Source: DATJKD01 sp963728295
GTDB taxonomy: Bacteria > Pseudomonadota > Gammaproteobacteria > Steroidobacterales > Steroidobacteraceae
Assembly: GCA_963728295.1 (NCBI GenBank)
Contig: CAVSKB010000011.1
Span: 310,001 to 374,000, forward strand
Direction: 5' to 3'
DNA: 64,000 bases
The notes under the pieces were generated by a model that saw only the letters and a program-made list of their open reading frames with translations, made no database searches and was not told the DNA's origin. Shown piece after piece: positions 9,521 through 22,275 of the stretch (position 1 is the first letter of the stretch; the number at the start of each line of letters is the position of its first letter). The position numbers and the translations under genes were made by a program.

Positions 9521-11690
9521 ATGACACAGAACATCCGCCAATCCGTCGACGGCGACGGCATTGCGGTGCTCCTGATCGATGTCGTCGATCGCACGATGAA
9601 CGTCGTGACCCCGGGTTTCCTGCGCGAGCTCGAATCCTGCGTCGACCAGCTGGCCTCGAATCCGGCCGTGCGCGGTGTGATCGTCGCCTCGGCGAAGTCG
9701 AGCTTCATGGCCGGCGCGGATATCAAGGACATGGCGTCGATGTTCGAGCGCGGCATCACGCCGGCGGAGGCGACGCAGTTCAGCGCGAACCTCAATCGCG
9801 CCTTCCGGCGGCTCGAGACCTGCGGCAAACCGTTCGCGGCGGCGATCAACGGTGTGGCACTCGGCGCCGGCTTCGAGCTGGCGCTCGCCTGTCACTACCG
9901 GGTACTCGCCGACGAGCCGAAGGCCGGCGTCGGTTTTCCGGAGGTGAAGATCGGTCTGCTCCCGGGCGCCGGTGGCACGCAGCGGTTGCCGCGGCTGATC
10001 GGTGTCGCGGAGGCGCTGCGTCTGATCACCGAAGGCACGCAGGTCGCGCCCGCCGACGCGCTCCGTAAGGGAATGGTGCACGAGACCGCGCCCGCCACGG
10101 AGATCGTCGATCGCGCACGCCGCTGGTTGCTGGGTTCGCCGGACGCAGTCCAGCCGTGGGATCGCAAGGGGTTTCGCGTGCCGGGCGGCGCCGGGATGAG
10201 CACGCCGGCGGCGGCGCAGGCCTTCACGGCCGGCACGTCGCTGATCGCGCGCGCCACGATGCGGAACTACCCCGCACCGCTTGCGATCCTCACCGCCGTT
10301 TACGAAGGCACACAGGTGCCGATCGACACCGGCCTTCGGATCGAGTCGCAGCAGTTCGGCCGGCTGCTCGCGGGCCCGGTGGCGCGCAACCTGATGCGGA
10401 CGATGTTCGTGAACAAGGGACAGGCCGACAAGCTCGCCCGGCGGCCGGTCGGACCGCCCAGGACACAGGTCCACCGGCTCGGTGTACTGGGCGCGGGAAT
10501 GATGGGCGCGGGCGTGGCGCACGTCTCTGCCGCGGCCGGCATGGAAGTCGTGCTGCTCGACAGCGCGCTCGATGCTCGCCGCGAAGGGCAGGGAACACGC
10601 GCGTCGGCAGCTGACGCGCGAGGTCGAGCAGGGCAGGCGCACGCAGGCCGAATTCGGACGCCGTCCTCGAGCGCATCCATCCCGACGGCAAGCTTCGCGG
10701 ATCTCGCGGACTGCGATCTCGTGATCGAGGCGGTGTTCGAGAACCGCGAGGTCAAGGCCGAGGTGACCGGCCAGGCAGAAGCCGTGATGGCACCGACCGC
10801 CGTCTTTGCAAGCAATACCTCGACCCTGCCGATCTCGAGTCTGGCGCAGGCGTCGAAGCGGCCTGCGCAGTTCATCGGCATCCACTTCTTCTCGCCCGTC
10901 GAGAAGATGCCGCTGGTCGAGATCATCATGGGAAAGAAGACCTCCGAGGATACGCTCGCGCGGGCACTCGACTATGTCGGGCAGCTCCGCAAGACGCCGA
11001 TCGTCGTCAACGACAGCCGCGGCTTCTACACCAGCCGCTGCTTCGGCACCTTCCTGTACGAGGGCATGCAGATGCTCGCGGAAGGAGTGATACCCGCATT
11101 GATCGAGAACTCGGCCCGCATGGCGGGTATGCCGGTCGGCCCCCTGGCGGTGGCGGACGAGGTCACGATCGACCTGCAATGGAAAGTCATCCGCCAGTCC
11201 GAGCAGGACCTGGGCAAGCGCTTCCAGCGCCCCGTCTCCTACGACGTGGTGCGTCGGTTCGTCGAGGAGCTCGAGCGTCCGGGCCGGCGGTTCGGCGCCG
11301 GCTTCTACGACTACCCGCCCGGCGGCCGAAAGCGACTCTGGCCCGGGCTCGCGTCCCGTGTATCCGCCAGCGGCGAAACAGCCCGATGCAGCCGAGGTCG
11401 GCATGCGCCTCCTGCACGTACAGGCGCTGGAAGCGGCACGGTGCATGGAAGAGGGTGTCGTGACCACGGCGGCCGAGGCCGACCTGGGATCGATCCTGGG
11501 CTGGGGTTTTCCGGCGTGGACCGGCGGCGCGCTGTCTTATATCGATACGATCGGCGTGCGCGAATTCGTCGCGGACTGCGACCGGCTCGCGAAGCGGCAC
11601 GGCCGGAGATTCAGGCCTTCACGCTGGCTGCGCGCGCGGGCGGCAGCCGGCGAGACATTCCACGCCGCGCCATTGTCGCCCGCGGCTTGA
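9521..11690 (+). CDS. fadJ: FadB/FadJ-type multifunctional beta-oxidation enzyme (four frameshifts)
   Basis: About 720 residues: N-terminal enoyl-CoA hydratase domain (SSFMAGADIKDM, NGVALGAGFELALACH, LLPGAGGTQRLPRLIG), then 3-hydroxyacyl-CoA dehydrogenase with the NAD motif LGVLGAGMMGAGVA and IHFFSPVEKMPLVEII. The last part (EAARCMEEGVVTTAAEADLG, GWGFPAWTGG) lies in another frame. Three one-base insertions (about 10577, 10656 and 10682) scramble some 35 residues and then restore the frame; reversing them gives the family sequence around GREHARRQLTREVEQG. A fourth insertion lies between 11341 and 11361. Function: hydration and dehydrogenation of acyl-CoAs, partner of the thiolase immediately upstream. 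Confidence 0.85.
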
Positions 11691-11704
11691 ACGCACGAGG
11701 CGCG

Positions 11705-12229
11705 GTGCAGCGGAATTTCGGACCCGTGATGCAGATCGCCTGGGTCGTACGCGACCTGGAGGCCGCGATCGAGCACTGGACTCGGGTCATGAATGTCGGG
11801 CCTTTCTTCGTGTTCGAGCACGTCCCTTTCTCGGAACTGCTCTTCCGCGGCATTCCATCACCCGTGGATATGACCGCCGCGCTCGCGTATTCGGGTGAGA
11901 CGCAGATCGAGCTGATCTACCAGCACAACGAGGCGCCATCGATCTACACCGAGTTTCTCAGCGCCGGGGGCACGGGCGTGCACCATGTGGCCGTGATGAC
12001 CGATGCCATCGAGGACACCGTCGCACGCCTGTCTGCGGAGGGATTTTCACTCGCCCAGCAGGGCCGCGCAGTCCAGGGATCGCAGTTCGCTTACCTGGAG
12101 ACGGGCCGCGAGCCGGGCGGCATGGTCGAGCTGATCGAGCGGAGTCCGCTCACGGTGGAGATATTCCAACGCATCCAAGACGCCGCACGGAACTGGGACG
12201 GTCGGACGCCGATCGCCCGGTTTACCTGA
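11705..12229 (+). CDS. VOC-superfamily (glyoxalase/bleomycin-resistance fold) protein
   Basis: A protein of about 174 residues with two beta-alpha-beta-beta-beta modules: MQIAWVVRDLEAAIEHW at the start and GTGVHHVAVMTDAIEDTVARL in the middle, ending GGMVELIE with a metal-ligand Glu. This is the vicinal-oxygen-chelate fold of glyoxalase I, methylmalonyl-CoA epimerase and extradiol dioxygenases. GTG 11705 is a likely start; GTG 11726, ATG 11729 and a TTG overlapping the previous stop are alternatives. The gene follows the FadB-like gene closely. Substrate unknown. Confidence 0.78.
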   Translation: MQRNFGPVMQIAWVVRDLEAAIEHWTRVMNVGPFFVFEHVPFSELLFRGIPSPVDMTAALAYSGETQIELIYQHNEAPSIYTEFLSAGGTGVHHVAVMTDAIEDTVARLSAEGFSLAQQGRAVQGSQFAYLETGREPGGMVELIERSPLTVEIFQRIQDAARNWDGRTPIARFT

Positions 12230-12250
12230 GGCGACGAAGGAGCAATTCCC

Positions 12251-13013
12251 ATGACCGACACGTTCGACCTGACCGGCCGCGTGGCCGTGGTTACGGGCGC
12301 GAGCCGCGGGATCGGCGAGGCGATCGCGAGCGCCTTCGCCGAGCGCGGCGCGAAAGTGGTGGTCTCGAGCCGGAAGGCCGACGCCTGCGCGGAAGTGGCG
12401 CAGCGGATCTCGGACGCGGGAGGAGAGGCGCGCGCAATTGCCTGCCACATCGGGGACATGCAGGCGCTCGGCGACCTGTTCGCGACGATCGAACGGGACT
12501 ACGGCCGCCTCGACGTGCTCGTCAACAACGCGGCGACCAATCCGTACTATGGCCACGTGCTCGACACCGACCTCGCCGCGTTCCAGAAGACCGTGGACGT
12601 GAACATCCGCGGCTACTTCTTCGCATCCGTGCTCGGAGGGCGACTGATGCGCGGCGAAGCGCAGTGGCTCGATCATCAACGTTGCATCGGTCAATGCCAT
12701 CCGGCCCGGCCCCCTGCAGGGCATCTACTCGATCACGAAGGGTGCGGTGCTCAATCTCACAAAGGTATTTGCGCGCGAGTGCGGGCCGGACGGGATACGC
12801 GTGAACGCGATTCTGCCGGGCCTGATCCGCACGAAGTTCGCAGGCGCGCTGCTGTCGGACGCCGCACAGGTCGAGCATTATCTCGGGCAAACGCCGCTTC
12901 GGCGGGTGGGTGAACCGCACGACCTCGCCGGCCCCGCGGTGTTTCTCGCCTCGGACGCCTCGTCGTACGTGACCGGAGAATTTCTGGTGGTCGACGGTGG
13001 CTTCCTGACCTGA
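12251..13013 (+). CDS. Short-chain dehydrogenase/reductase (frameshifted)
   Basis: A classical SDR of about 253 residues. The cofactor motif TGASRGIGEAIA is at residues 15-26, NNAA follows, and after an extra base at 12665 the frame continues SIINVASVNAIRPGPLQGIY with the catalytic Tyr/Lys in YSITKGAVLNLTK. The C-terminus (SSYVTGEFLVVDGGFLT) is in this second frame. All catalytic residues are present, so the single insertion looks like an error. It is the last gene of the beta-oxidation group and ends 22 bp before the convergent gpmA stop. Substrate unknown; a 3-hydroxyacyl or alcohol substrate would fit. Confidence 0.82.
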
Positions 13014-13035
13014 CCCGGCTGACTCCTGCGCCGAA

Positions 13036-13791
13036 TCAACGGCGGGTTTCGGTCTGCCGCGCCACGGCCTCGGCGCGCGCCTTGATCGCTTCGGCGTCGC
13101 CCAGATAACGGCTGCCTCGTGAGCGCAGGGTATCGTCGAGGTCGTACAGCAGCGGCACGCCGGTCGGGATGTTGAGCTCCACGATCGCGGCATCGGAGAT
13201 GCGGTCGAGCATTTTCACCATCGCCCGCAGGCTGTTGCCGTGCGCGGCGACCAGGACGTTGCGCCCGGCGGCGAGCTCCGGTGCGATGCGCGAGTTCCAG
13301 AACGGCAGCACCCGCGCGAGCGTGTCCTTGAGCGACTCCGCGGCGGGCAGCTCCGCCGGCGGCACCGAGGCGTAGCGGCGGTCGAACCGCGGATGCTGTG
13401 GATCGTCGGCCGAGAGCGGCGGCGGCGGGATGTCGTAGCTTCGCCGCCAGATCTTCACCTGCTCCGCGCCGTGGCGCTCGACGGTCTGCGCCTTGTCGAG
13501 CCCCTGCAGCGCCCCGTAGTGACGCTCGTTCAGCCGCCAGCTGCGCTCGACGGGCAGCCACATCTGGTCGAGCTCGTCGAGCGTGATCCAGAGCGTGCGG
13601 ATCGCGCGCTTGAGCACCGAGGTAAACGCCTGGTCGAAGGCGATGCCTTCGTCCCGGAGCAGTCGCCCGGCCTCCCGCGCCTCGAGCAGGCCCTGCGGCG
13701 ACAGGTCGACGTCGACCCATCCCGTGAAAAGGTTCTCGAGATTCCAGGTGCTCTGCCCGTGCCGCAGCAATACCAGTTGTCCGACGCCCAT
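13036..13791 (-). CDS. gpmA: 2,3-bisphosphoglycerate-dependent phosphoglycerate mutase
   Basis: A 251-residue cofactor-dependent phosphoglycerate mutase, interconverting 3- and 2-phosphoglycerate in glycolysis and gluconeogenesis. The phosphohistidine motif is LVLLRHGQSTWN (His11), followed by FTGWVDVDLSPQG, the NERHYGALQGLDKA substrate segment and VLVAAHGNSLRAMV with the second catalytic His. Length agrees with the bacterial dPGM family. It lies 22 bp downstream of the glutamate dehydrogenase gene on the same strand. Confidence 0.95.
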   Translation of the reverse strand: MGVGQLVLLRHGQSTWNLENLFTGWVDVDLSPQGLLEAREAGRLLRDEGIAFDQAFTSVLKRAIRTLWITLDELDQMWLPVERSWRLNERHYGALQGLDKAQTVERHGAEQVKIWRRSYDIPPPPLSADDPQHPRFDRRYASVPPAELPAAESLKDTLARVLPFWNSRIAPELAAGRNVLVAAHGNSLRAMVKMLDRISDAAIVELNIPTGVPLLYDLDDTLRSRGSRYLGDAEAIKARAEAVARQTETRR

Positions 13792-13813
13792 ATGTCCTCA
13801 GGTGAGCTCTTGA

Positions 13814-16800
13814 TCAGCCTTCTGGGCTGGCGAGGCGCCGCACCGCCTGCAGCGCGACCGAGATCGAGGCGAAGTCGATCGCCGTCTGCTGCGAGCGTAT
13901 GTCGTTGACGACGCCGCGCGCGTGCGCGGCCTCGGCCGCGTGGCCGCGGGTCCATTGCACGACCGCGGCGGCCGGGTCGCGCTCCCGCGTCTCGCTGAGC
14001 ACACGCTGCGCAAGGCGGCGATGCGATTCGTACAGGCCCTCGCGCAGGCTGCCACGCGCGACGGCGTGCCAGTGACCCTCGGTGTCGAGTGCCTCGATCT
14101 GCTGTCGCAGCCAGTCGAGCCCGAACTCGGCGCCTACGGTGACGTAGGCGCGTGCCGCAGCCTCGACCGACAGCCGGCGCGCGGCGGCGAGCTCGACGAT
14201 GTCCGGCGCGCTGTGCAGCGCCTGGGAGGAGGCCACGCGTGCGCGCAAGGTCGGGCGGCACGCCAGCTCGCAGCAGGTCGGCCGCGCGAGCGTCGTAGGA
14301 CGAGCGTTCGAGGCGGCCGAGCCAGCCCGGTACCGCGCGGGACAGCTCGCGCACGCCCGGCCGCAGCCGCTCGACCTGCACCTCGATGCCGAGGTCGCGC
14401 CGATGACGCTGGATCAGCCAGTAGCTCACCTGGCGCAGCAGAGCGACAGTGTCGTGCATCATCGCGTACTGGACCGTCGCCGGGATGCGGTTGTCGAGCT
14501 GCTCGATCGCGCGCCAGTGCTCGCGAATGTCGAAAGCCTCGCGCGCCACCGTGTAGGCCCGCGCCACCGTCGCCGCGTCCGCGCCCGTGTCCTGCTGCGT
14601 GCGCGCCACGAAGTTCGGGCCCATCCGATTGACGATGCTGTTGGTCGTCGCCGTGGCGATGATCTCGCGCTTGAGGCGATGCTCGTGCAGCAGGTCGGAA
14701 TACCGTCGCATGAGACGTTCCGGGAAGTACCGATCCAGCTCTCGCGAGAGGTATCGGTCCTCCGGGACGTCTGACAGGATGAGCTGGTTGTTGAGCGCGA
14801 TCTTCGCGTAGGAGAGCACCATCGCCAGTTCCGGCCGGGTAAGACCTTCGCCGGCACGGCGCCGGTCCTCGATCTCCTCGGCGGTCGGCAGGTACTCGAG
14901 CGCGCGATCGAGCACACCATCGAGCTCGAGCGAGCGGATCAGGTGGGCGTGCTCACCGAGGCGGTCCGCGGCCTGTGCTTCCTGAAGGCTGATCGCCTGG
15001 CTCTGCAGGTAATTGTCGCGCAGCACGAGCGCGGCAACCTCCTCGGTCATCTCCGCGAGCAGGCGATTGCGTGCCGGGCGGGTCAGCTTGCGCCGCCGCT
15101 GGGCGACGTCGAGCAGTATCTTGATGTTGACCTCGTGGTCGGAACAATCGACGCCGCCGGAATTGTCGACGAAGTCGGTATTGATACGGCCGCCGCTCTG
15201 CGCGTACTCGATTCGGCCGAGCTGTGACAAACCCAGATTGCCGCCCTCGCCGACCACGCGGCAGCGCAACTCCCGGCCGTCGACACGCACCGCATCGTTG
15301 GCACGATCGCCGATCGCGGAGTGCGCCTCGTGCGTGGCCTTCACGTAGGTGCCGATGCCGCCGTTCCAGAGGAGATCGACCGGCAACTTCAGGATCGTGC
15401 GGATGATCTCCGGCGGGCTCGCCTGCGCCGCGTCCAGCCCGAGCAGCGCGCGCGCCTGCGGCGACAGCGCGATCTGCTTGGCGTCGCGCGGATACACGCC
15501 GCCGCCTTTGGAGATCGTGCGCCGGTCGTAATCGGCCCAGCTCGAACGGGGCAGACGGAACATTCGCTCGCGCTCGCGGAAGCTGCGGGCCGTGTCGGGG
15601 TTGGGATCGAGAAAGATGTGCTGGTGGTTGAACGCCGCCTGAAGGCGAATGTGCCGCGACAGCAGCATCGCGTTGCCGAACACATCACCGGCCATGTCGC
15701 CGATGCCCGCGGCGGTGAAGTCCTGCGATTGCGTGTCGATGCCAAGCTCGCGGAAATGGCGCTTTACACACTCCCAGCCACCGCGCGCAGTGATGGCCAT
15801 CTTCTTGTGATCGTAGCCCGCCGAACCGCCCGAGGCGAACGCGTCGCCGAGCCAGAAGCGGTGTTCCGCGGCGAGCGCGTTCGCGGTGTCGGAGAAGGTC
15901 GCCGTTCCCTTGTCGGCGGCGACGACCAGGTACGGATCGTCGCCGTCGTAGCGCACGACATCGGCCGGCGGCACGACCTTGCCGTCGATCACGTTGTCGG
16001 TGATGTCGAGCAGCGCCCGGATGAAGATCCGGTAACACTCGGTGCCTTCGCGCTGGATCTCCTCGCGCCCGGTGCCCGGCAGCTGTCGTGGAACGAAACC
16101 GCCCTTGGCGCCGACGGGCACGATCACCGTGTTCTTGACGTTCTGGGCCTTCATCAGCCCTAAGATCTCGGTGCGGAAGTCCTCGCGACGATCCGACCAT
16201 CGCAACCCGCCGCGCGCCACCATGCCCATGCGCATGTGCACGCCCTCGACCCGCGGTGAATACACCCAGATCTCGAACATCGGCCGCGGCTTGGGCAGCT
16301 CCGGGATACTGCGCGGCTCGAGCTTGAGCGACAGGTAGCCCTTCGGCGCGCCGGCGGGGCCGCGCTGATAGTGATTGGTGCGCAGCGTCGCCGTGATGAC
16401 CGAGCGGAACGCACGGACGATGCGATCGTCGTCGCGAGCGGTCACCTTGTCGAGCGCGGCGTCGATCTCGCGCCCGAGCGCGCGGACGCGGGCATTGCGC
16501 GCAGCGGAGGACAGGGCGGGGTCGAAGCGCGCCTCGAACAGGCGGCTCAGCCGCTGCGCGATGAAGGGCTGGCGCGAGAGAACCGACTCCATGTAGCGCT
16601 GGCTGAAGGGCAGGCCGGTCTGAAGCAGATAGCGACATACGGCGCGAAGCACTACGGCCTGCAGCCAGTCGAGCCCGGCGGCGAGCACGAGCCGGTTGAA
16701 CCCGTCGCTCTCGGCGCGTCCGTTCCAGACCGCGAAGAACGCCTGCTCGAATCGTGCTCCGACCGCGCCCGGATCGAGTGTCTGACCGCCGGCATGCGTG

Positions 16801-18641
16801 ACCTCGAGGTCCTGGATCCAGAGTTCGGCGGCGTCATCGCTCGCGATGCGGTACGGTCGCTCGTTCTGCACGCGCAGATCGAAATTCTCCAGCATCGGCA
16901 GCAGGTCCGACATCGCGAGCGGATCGCCGCGGCGATAGAGCCGCAGGCGCAAAGCACGGCGTGCGGCGTCGCCCGCACGCAGCTGAAGGCCGAGCGCCGG
17001 TGGCTGCGCGTGCAGCGCCCTCAGCTCACCGATATCGACGATCGCGTCACTTACGCTGACCTCCTCCTGATAGGCGGTCGGGAACGCTCCCGCGTATCGT
17101 GCCGCGACTTCCGGGCCTATGTCGTCCGGGAGGGTGGCGAGGAGCTCGTCACGCAGACGGTCGCTCCACGTCCGCAGTGTCTCGGTGATGCGGGTCTCGA
17201 TCCGCTCGGCATCGGCCGTTACCTCGCGATCGGGGTCGGTGCGCACCAGCGTGTGCAGCCGCGCGAGGGTCGATTCGGAGATCTGCACCTGCGACTCGAG
17301 GGCGATTCCGTGCAGCTCCTCGCGCAGGATGGCCTCGATGCGTACCCGGGCCTGCGTGTTGTAGCGGTCGCGCGGAACGTAGATGAGGCAGGAGAAGAAG
17401 CGGCGATACGGGTCGCGTCTCATGAACACGCGCACGCGGCGCCGCTCGTACAGATTGACGACGCCGCGGGAGATCCGGACGAGGTCCGCTACCGAGGACT
17501 GGAAGAGCTCGTCGCGCGGATAGGTCTCGAGCACGTGCAGCAGCGCCTTGCCGTCGTGACTCACCGGCGAGACGCCGATGAGCTCCACCACGCGCCGCAC
17601 TTTCTGCTCGAGCAACGGGATCTCGTGCGGCTTGGCGCTGTAGGTCGAGGAGGTGAACAGACCGAGGAAACGACGCTCGCCGGTGACCCGCCCCGAGACG
17701 TCAAAGGTCTTTACGCCGATGTAGTCGAGATACGTCGCTCGGTGCACGGTCGATACGGAGTTCGCCTTGGTGACGACCAGGATCGCGGGTTCGCGCGCGC
17801 GCCGGCGAATCTCGCCCGTCAGGACCGTCGGGCGCGGACGCGGGCGCTTGCCGCCGGTGCGCAGCAGACCGAGCCCCGTGCCCGGAAGCGCGACCAGGCG
17901 GTCCCGGGAGCGCCCTCGCTCGAGCCGGTAATCCCGGGCGCCGAGAAACGTGAAGTGATTGTCCGAGAGCCACTCCAGGAAAGCACCCGCCTCGGCCGCC
18001 TCCGCGCGCGGTGCTCCCGGGATGCCGTCGCTCAAATCCACCGCGAGCTCGGTCGCCCGGGCGCGCATCTGCGGCCAGTCGGCGACCGCGACTCTCACGT
18101 CGTCGAGTATCGTCAGGGTCCGCCTGCGGACCTCGGCAAGCCGTTCGGGCTCCGCGACGCGATCGACCTCGATGCGCTGCCAGGACTCGGCGTGCGCCTT
18201 GGCATCGTCCTCCGACAGGCCGCTCATCCGTCCACGACCGTCCCGCTGCACATGCAGCACGGGGTGCACCATCAGGTGGATCGAGAGACCGCTGCCGTTC
18301 AGGACCATGGTCAGCGAGTCGACGAGAAAGGGCATGTCGTCGGTGACGACCTCGACCACCGTGCGCGGCGTCGACCAGCCGTCGCGCTCCGCATCGGGAT
18401 TCCAGATCCGGACGATCGGCTGGCCACGGCGCCGCCTGAGGCCGAGCTCGAGGTGGCTGATCGCCGCCATGGCGAGCGTCTCGGCGCCCGCCTCCCGCAG
18501 GTCGTCCTCGTCGACGCCGCGGTAATAGGAGTTGATGAAGGTGACGAGCGCTTTCGGCGGCAGCACGCTCCGGTGCCTTCGTGCCCGCTCCGCGATCGCG
18601 TCGATCAGGTGCTGCCGCGCCGCCGGGATCGTTCCTGCCAT
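13814..18641 (-). CDS. gdhB: Large NAD-dependent glutamate dehydrogenase (frameshifted near the end)
   Basis: About 1,608 residues, the expected size of the 180-kDa bacterial NAD-GDH, which oxidises glutamate to 2-oxoglutarate and ammonia. The N-terminal regulatory region contains VEVVTDDMPFLVDSLTMVLN and FTFLGARDYRL. The catalytic region has RGGLRWSDRREDFRTEILGL, NTVIVPVGAKGGFVPRQLP and DLLWNGGIGTYVKA. The frame breaks at 14247-14248, where one extra A (T on the coding strand) throws the last 145 residues out of frame; restoring it gives DLRARVASSQALHSAPDIVE and the normal C-terminus ending RRLASPEG. Used for growth on amino acids. Confidence 0.92.
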
Positions 18642-18683
18642 CGTGGGCTCCCTGTTGTGTTCGATGGGCGACCGGGCGCGGGA

Positions 18684-19163
18684 TTATACCGAGCGCGACT
18701 CGAATTCGCGTGCGAGCTCACCGGCGCGCTCGGTGAGCCGGGTCAGCACGCGATCGAGCGTGGCCCGCTCCGCGGGCGTCAATGCGTCGATGAGCGCCTG
18801 CTCGTACTGCAGCGCGAGCGGCGCGATCCTGCCGTACACGGCTGCGCCCTCGGCGGAGACCTGCAGCACCGACCGTCGACGGTCGGTCCGCGCCTTCGTG
18901 CGTCGCAATCGGCCGTTGCGAAGCAGGCGGGTGACTGCGCGGCTTACCGCGACCGCATCCATCTGCGTGCGCTCCGCCACTTCGCGCGCGGCCAGACCCG
19001 GATACCGGGACAACACGGCAAGAACACGCCACTCCGGGATGCTGAGGTCGAAGCGCTGCCGGTAGGCGGCAGCGATCGATGTGCTCACCACATTCGACAG
19101 GATCGAGAGGCGGTAGGGAAGGAAGCGCTCGAGACGTATGGGTGTGGCGGGCACGCGCGGCAT
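18684..19163 (-). CDS. MarR-family transcriptional regulator
   Basis: A 159-residue winged-helix regulator. The recognition helix lies in GLAAREVAERTQMDAVAVSR, followed by the wing RTKARTDRRRSVLQVSAEG, typical of MarR. Long helices at both ends should form the dimer interface. The start at 19163 (MPRVPATPIRLE) is the first ATG in the compact gene; the frame stays open upstream but antisense to nothing and overlapping zapE. It lies just downstream of zapE and upstream of the NAD-GDH gene; the regulated target is unknown. Confidence 0.85.
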   Translation of the reverse strand: MPRVPATPIRLERFLPYRLSILSNVVSTSIAAAYRQRFDLSIPEWRVLAVLSRYPGLAAREVAERTQMDAVAVSRAVTRLLRNGRLRRTKARTDRRRSVLQVSAEGAAVYGRIAPLALQYEQALIDALTPAERATLDRVLTRLTERAGELAREFESRSV

Positions 19164-19192
19164 CCGGCGGGAATGCTTGCAATTGTAATCAA

Positions 19193-20302
19193 TCAGCCCT
19201 TGTGCGGCCGCGCCAGGTAATCGTGGGACTGCATCTCCACGAGCCGGCTGCGGGTCCGCTCGAACTCGAACTGCAGGCGCTCGCCGCGGTAGAGCTCCCC
19301 GGGCGGCGCGGCGGCAGAAACCACCAGCTTGACGTTGCGGTCGTACAGCTCGTCGACGAGCGCGACGAAGCGGCGCGTCTGGTTGTCGGACGCGGCGTCG
19401 AGGCGCGGCACACCGGAGACCAGGACCGTGTGGAAATCCCGGGCGATCTCGACGTAGTCGGACTGGCTGCGCGGCCCGTCGCAGATCGCCGCGAATTCGA
19501 ACCAGACGACGTCGGCCGTCGCTCGTCGGGTGGCGATCGGGCGGCCCTCGATCGTGAGCGCCCCGCCTTCGACGCCAGGGCTTCCCGCGATCGCCTCGAA
19601 GCGCTCCAGCAGGCGCACCTCGCTGTCGCTCCCGCCCGAGTCGAGATACAGCGGGGCCTTCTCGAGCTGCCGCAAGCGGTAATCGACGCCGGCGTCTACG
19701 TTGATCACCAGGGTATGGCGCTCGAGCAGCGCGATCGCGGGCAGGAAGCGGGCGCGCTGCAGGCCGTCGCGATACAGCCCGCCTGGAGGCGTGTTGGAGG
19801 TGCACACCAGCACTACACCCTGCTGCACGAACGCATCGAACAGACCCGCGAGGATCATCGCGTCGGCGATGTCGCTGACGTAGAGCTCGTCCAGACACAG
19901 GACGCGAGCGTCGCCGCGCATTCCCGCGGCCACCTCGATCAACGGCTCGGCCATGTCCCGCAGCTCGTGCAGGCGTGCATGCACCTCCTTCATGAAGCGG
20001 TGGAAGTGCACGCGGCGCACCGGGATTCCAGCATGCGCCTGGAACAGGTCCATCAGGAAGGTCTTGCCGCGTCCCACGCCCCCCCAGAGGTACACCCCGC
20101 GCCGGACGTCGGTGCTTTCCTCTGCACGCCGTCGGCCCGTCAGCCGCGCCCACCATGAGGCCCGACCCGGTGCGTCGTGCGTGAGGCGCTGGCGCAGCTC
20201 CTCGAGGCGGGCGACCGCCTGTTCCTGCGAAGGGTCCGACTGGTAACCGTGCGCCTGCAGCGACGCGCGGTAGACCGCCCCCAGGTCACGCGGGCCATGC
20301 AT
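19193..20302 (-). CDS. zapE: Cell division protein ZapE (AFG1-like ATPase)
   Basis: A 369-residue AFG1/ZapE P-loop ATPase. Walker A is GGVGRGKTFLMDLF (from residue 74); Walker B is VLCLDELYVSDIADAMIL, with the family's conserved SDIADAM. The motif VRRVHFHRFMKEVHARLHE is a hallmark of the family, as is VCTSNTPPGGLYRDGLQR. ZapE destabilises FtsZ polymers during late division in Escherichia coli (family knowledge). Length agrees with the family. Confidence 0.93.
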   Translation of the reverse strand: MHGPRDLGAVYRASLQAHGYQSDPSQEQAVARLEELRQRLTHDAPGRASWWARLTGRRRAEESTDVRRGVYLWGGVGRGKTFLMDLFQAHAGIPVRRVHFHRFMKEVHARLHELRDMAEPLIEVAAGMRGDARVLCLDELYVSDIADAMILAGLFDAFVQQGVVLVCTSNTPPGGLYRDGLQRARFLPAIALLERHTLVINVDAGVDYRLRQLEKAPLYLDSGGSDSEVRLLERFEAIAGSPGVEGGALTIEGRPIATRRATADVVWFEFAAICDGPRSQSDYVEIARDFHTVLVSGVPRLDAASDNQTRRFVALVDELYDRNVKLVVSAAAPPGELYRGERLQFEFERTRSRLVEMQSHDYLARPHKG

Positions 20303-20314
20303 CGCGTCGGTGGC

Positions 20315-22261
<1,947 letters not shown>

Positions 22262-22275
22262 GCGCTGCGACGTCC

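Noticed and set aside
16371..19220. A long open frame (949 codons) on the plus strand across the NAD-GDH and MarR genes
   Set aside because: It is antisense to well-conserved genes, lacks any recognisable motif, and high-GC genomes often give such shadows.
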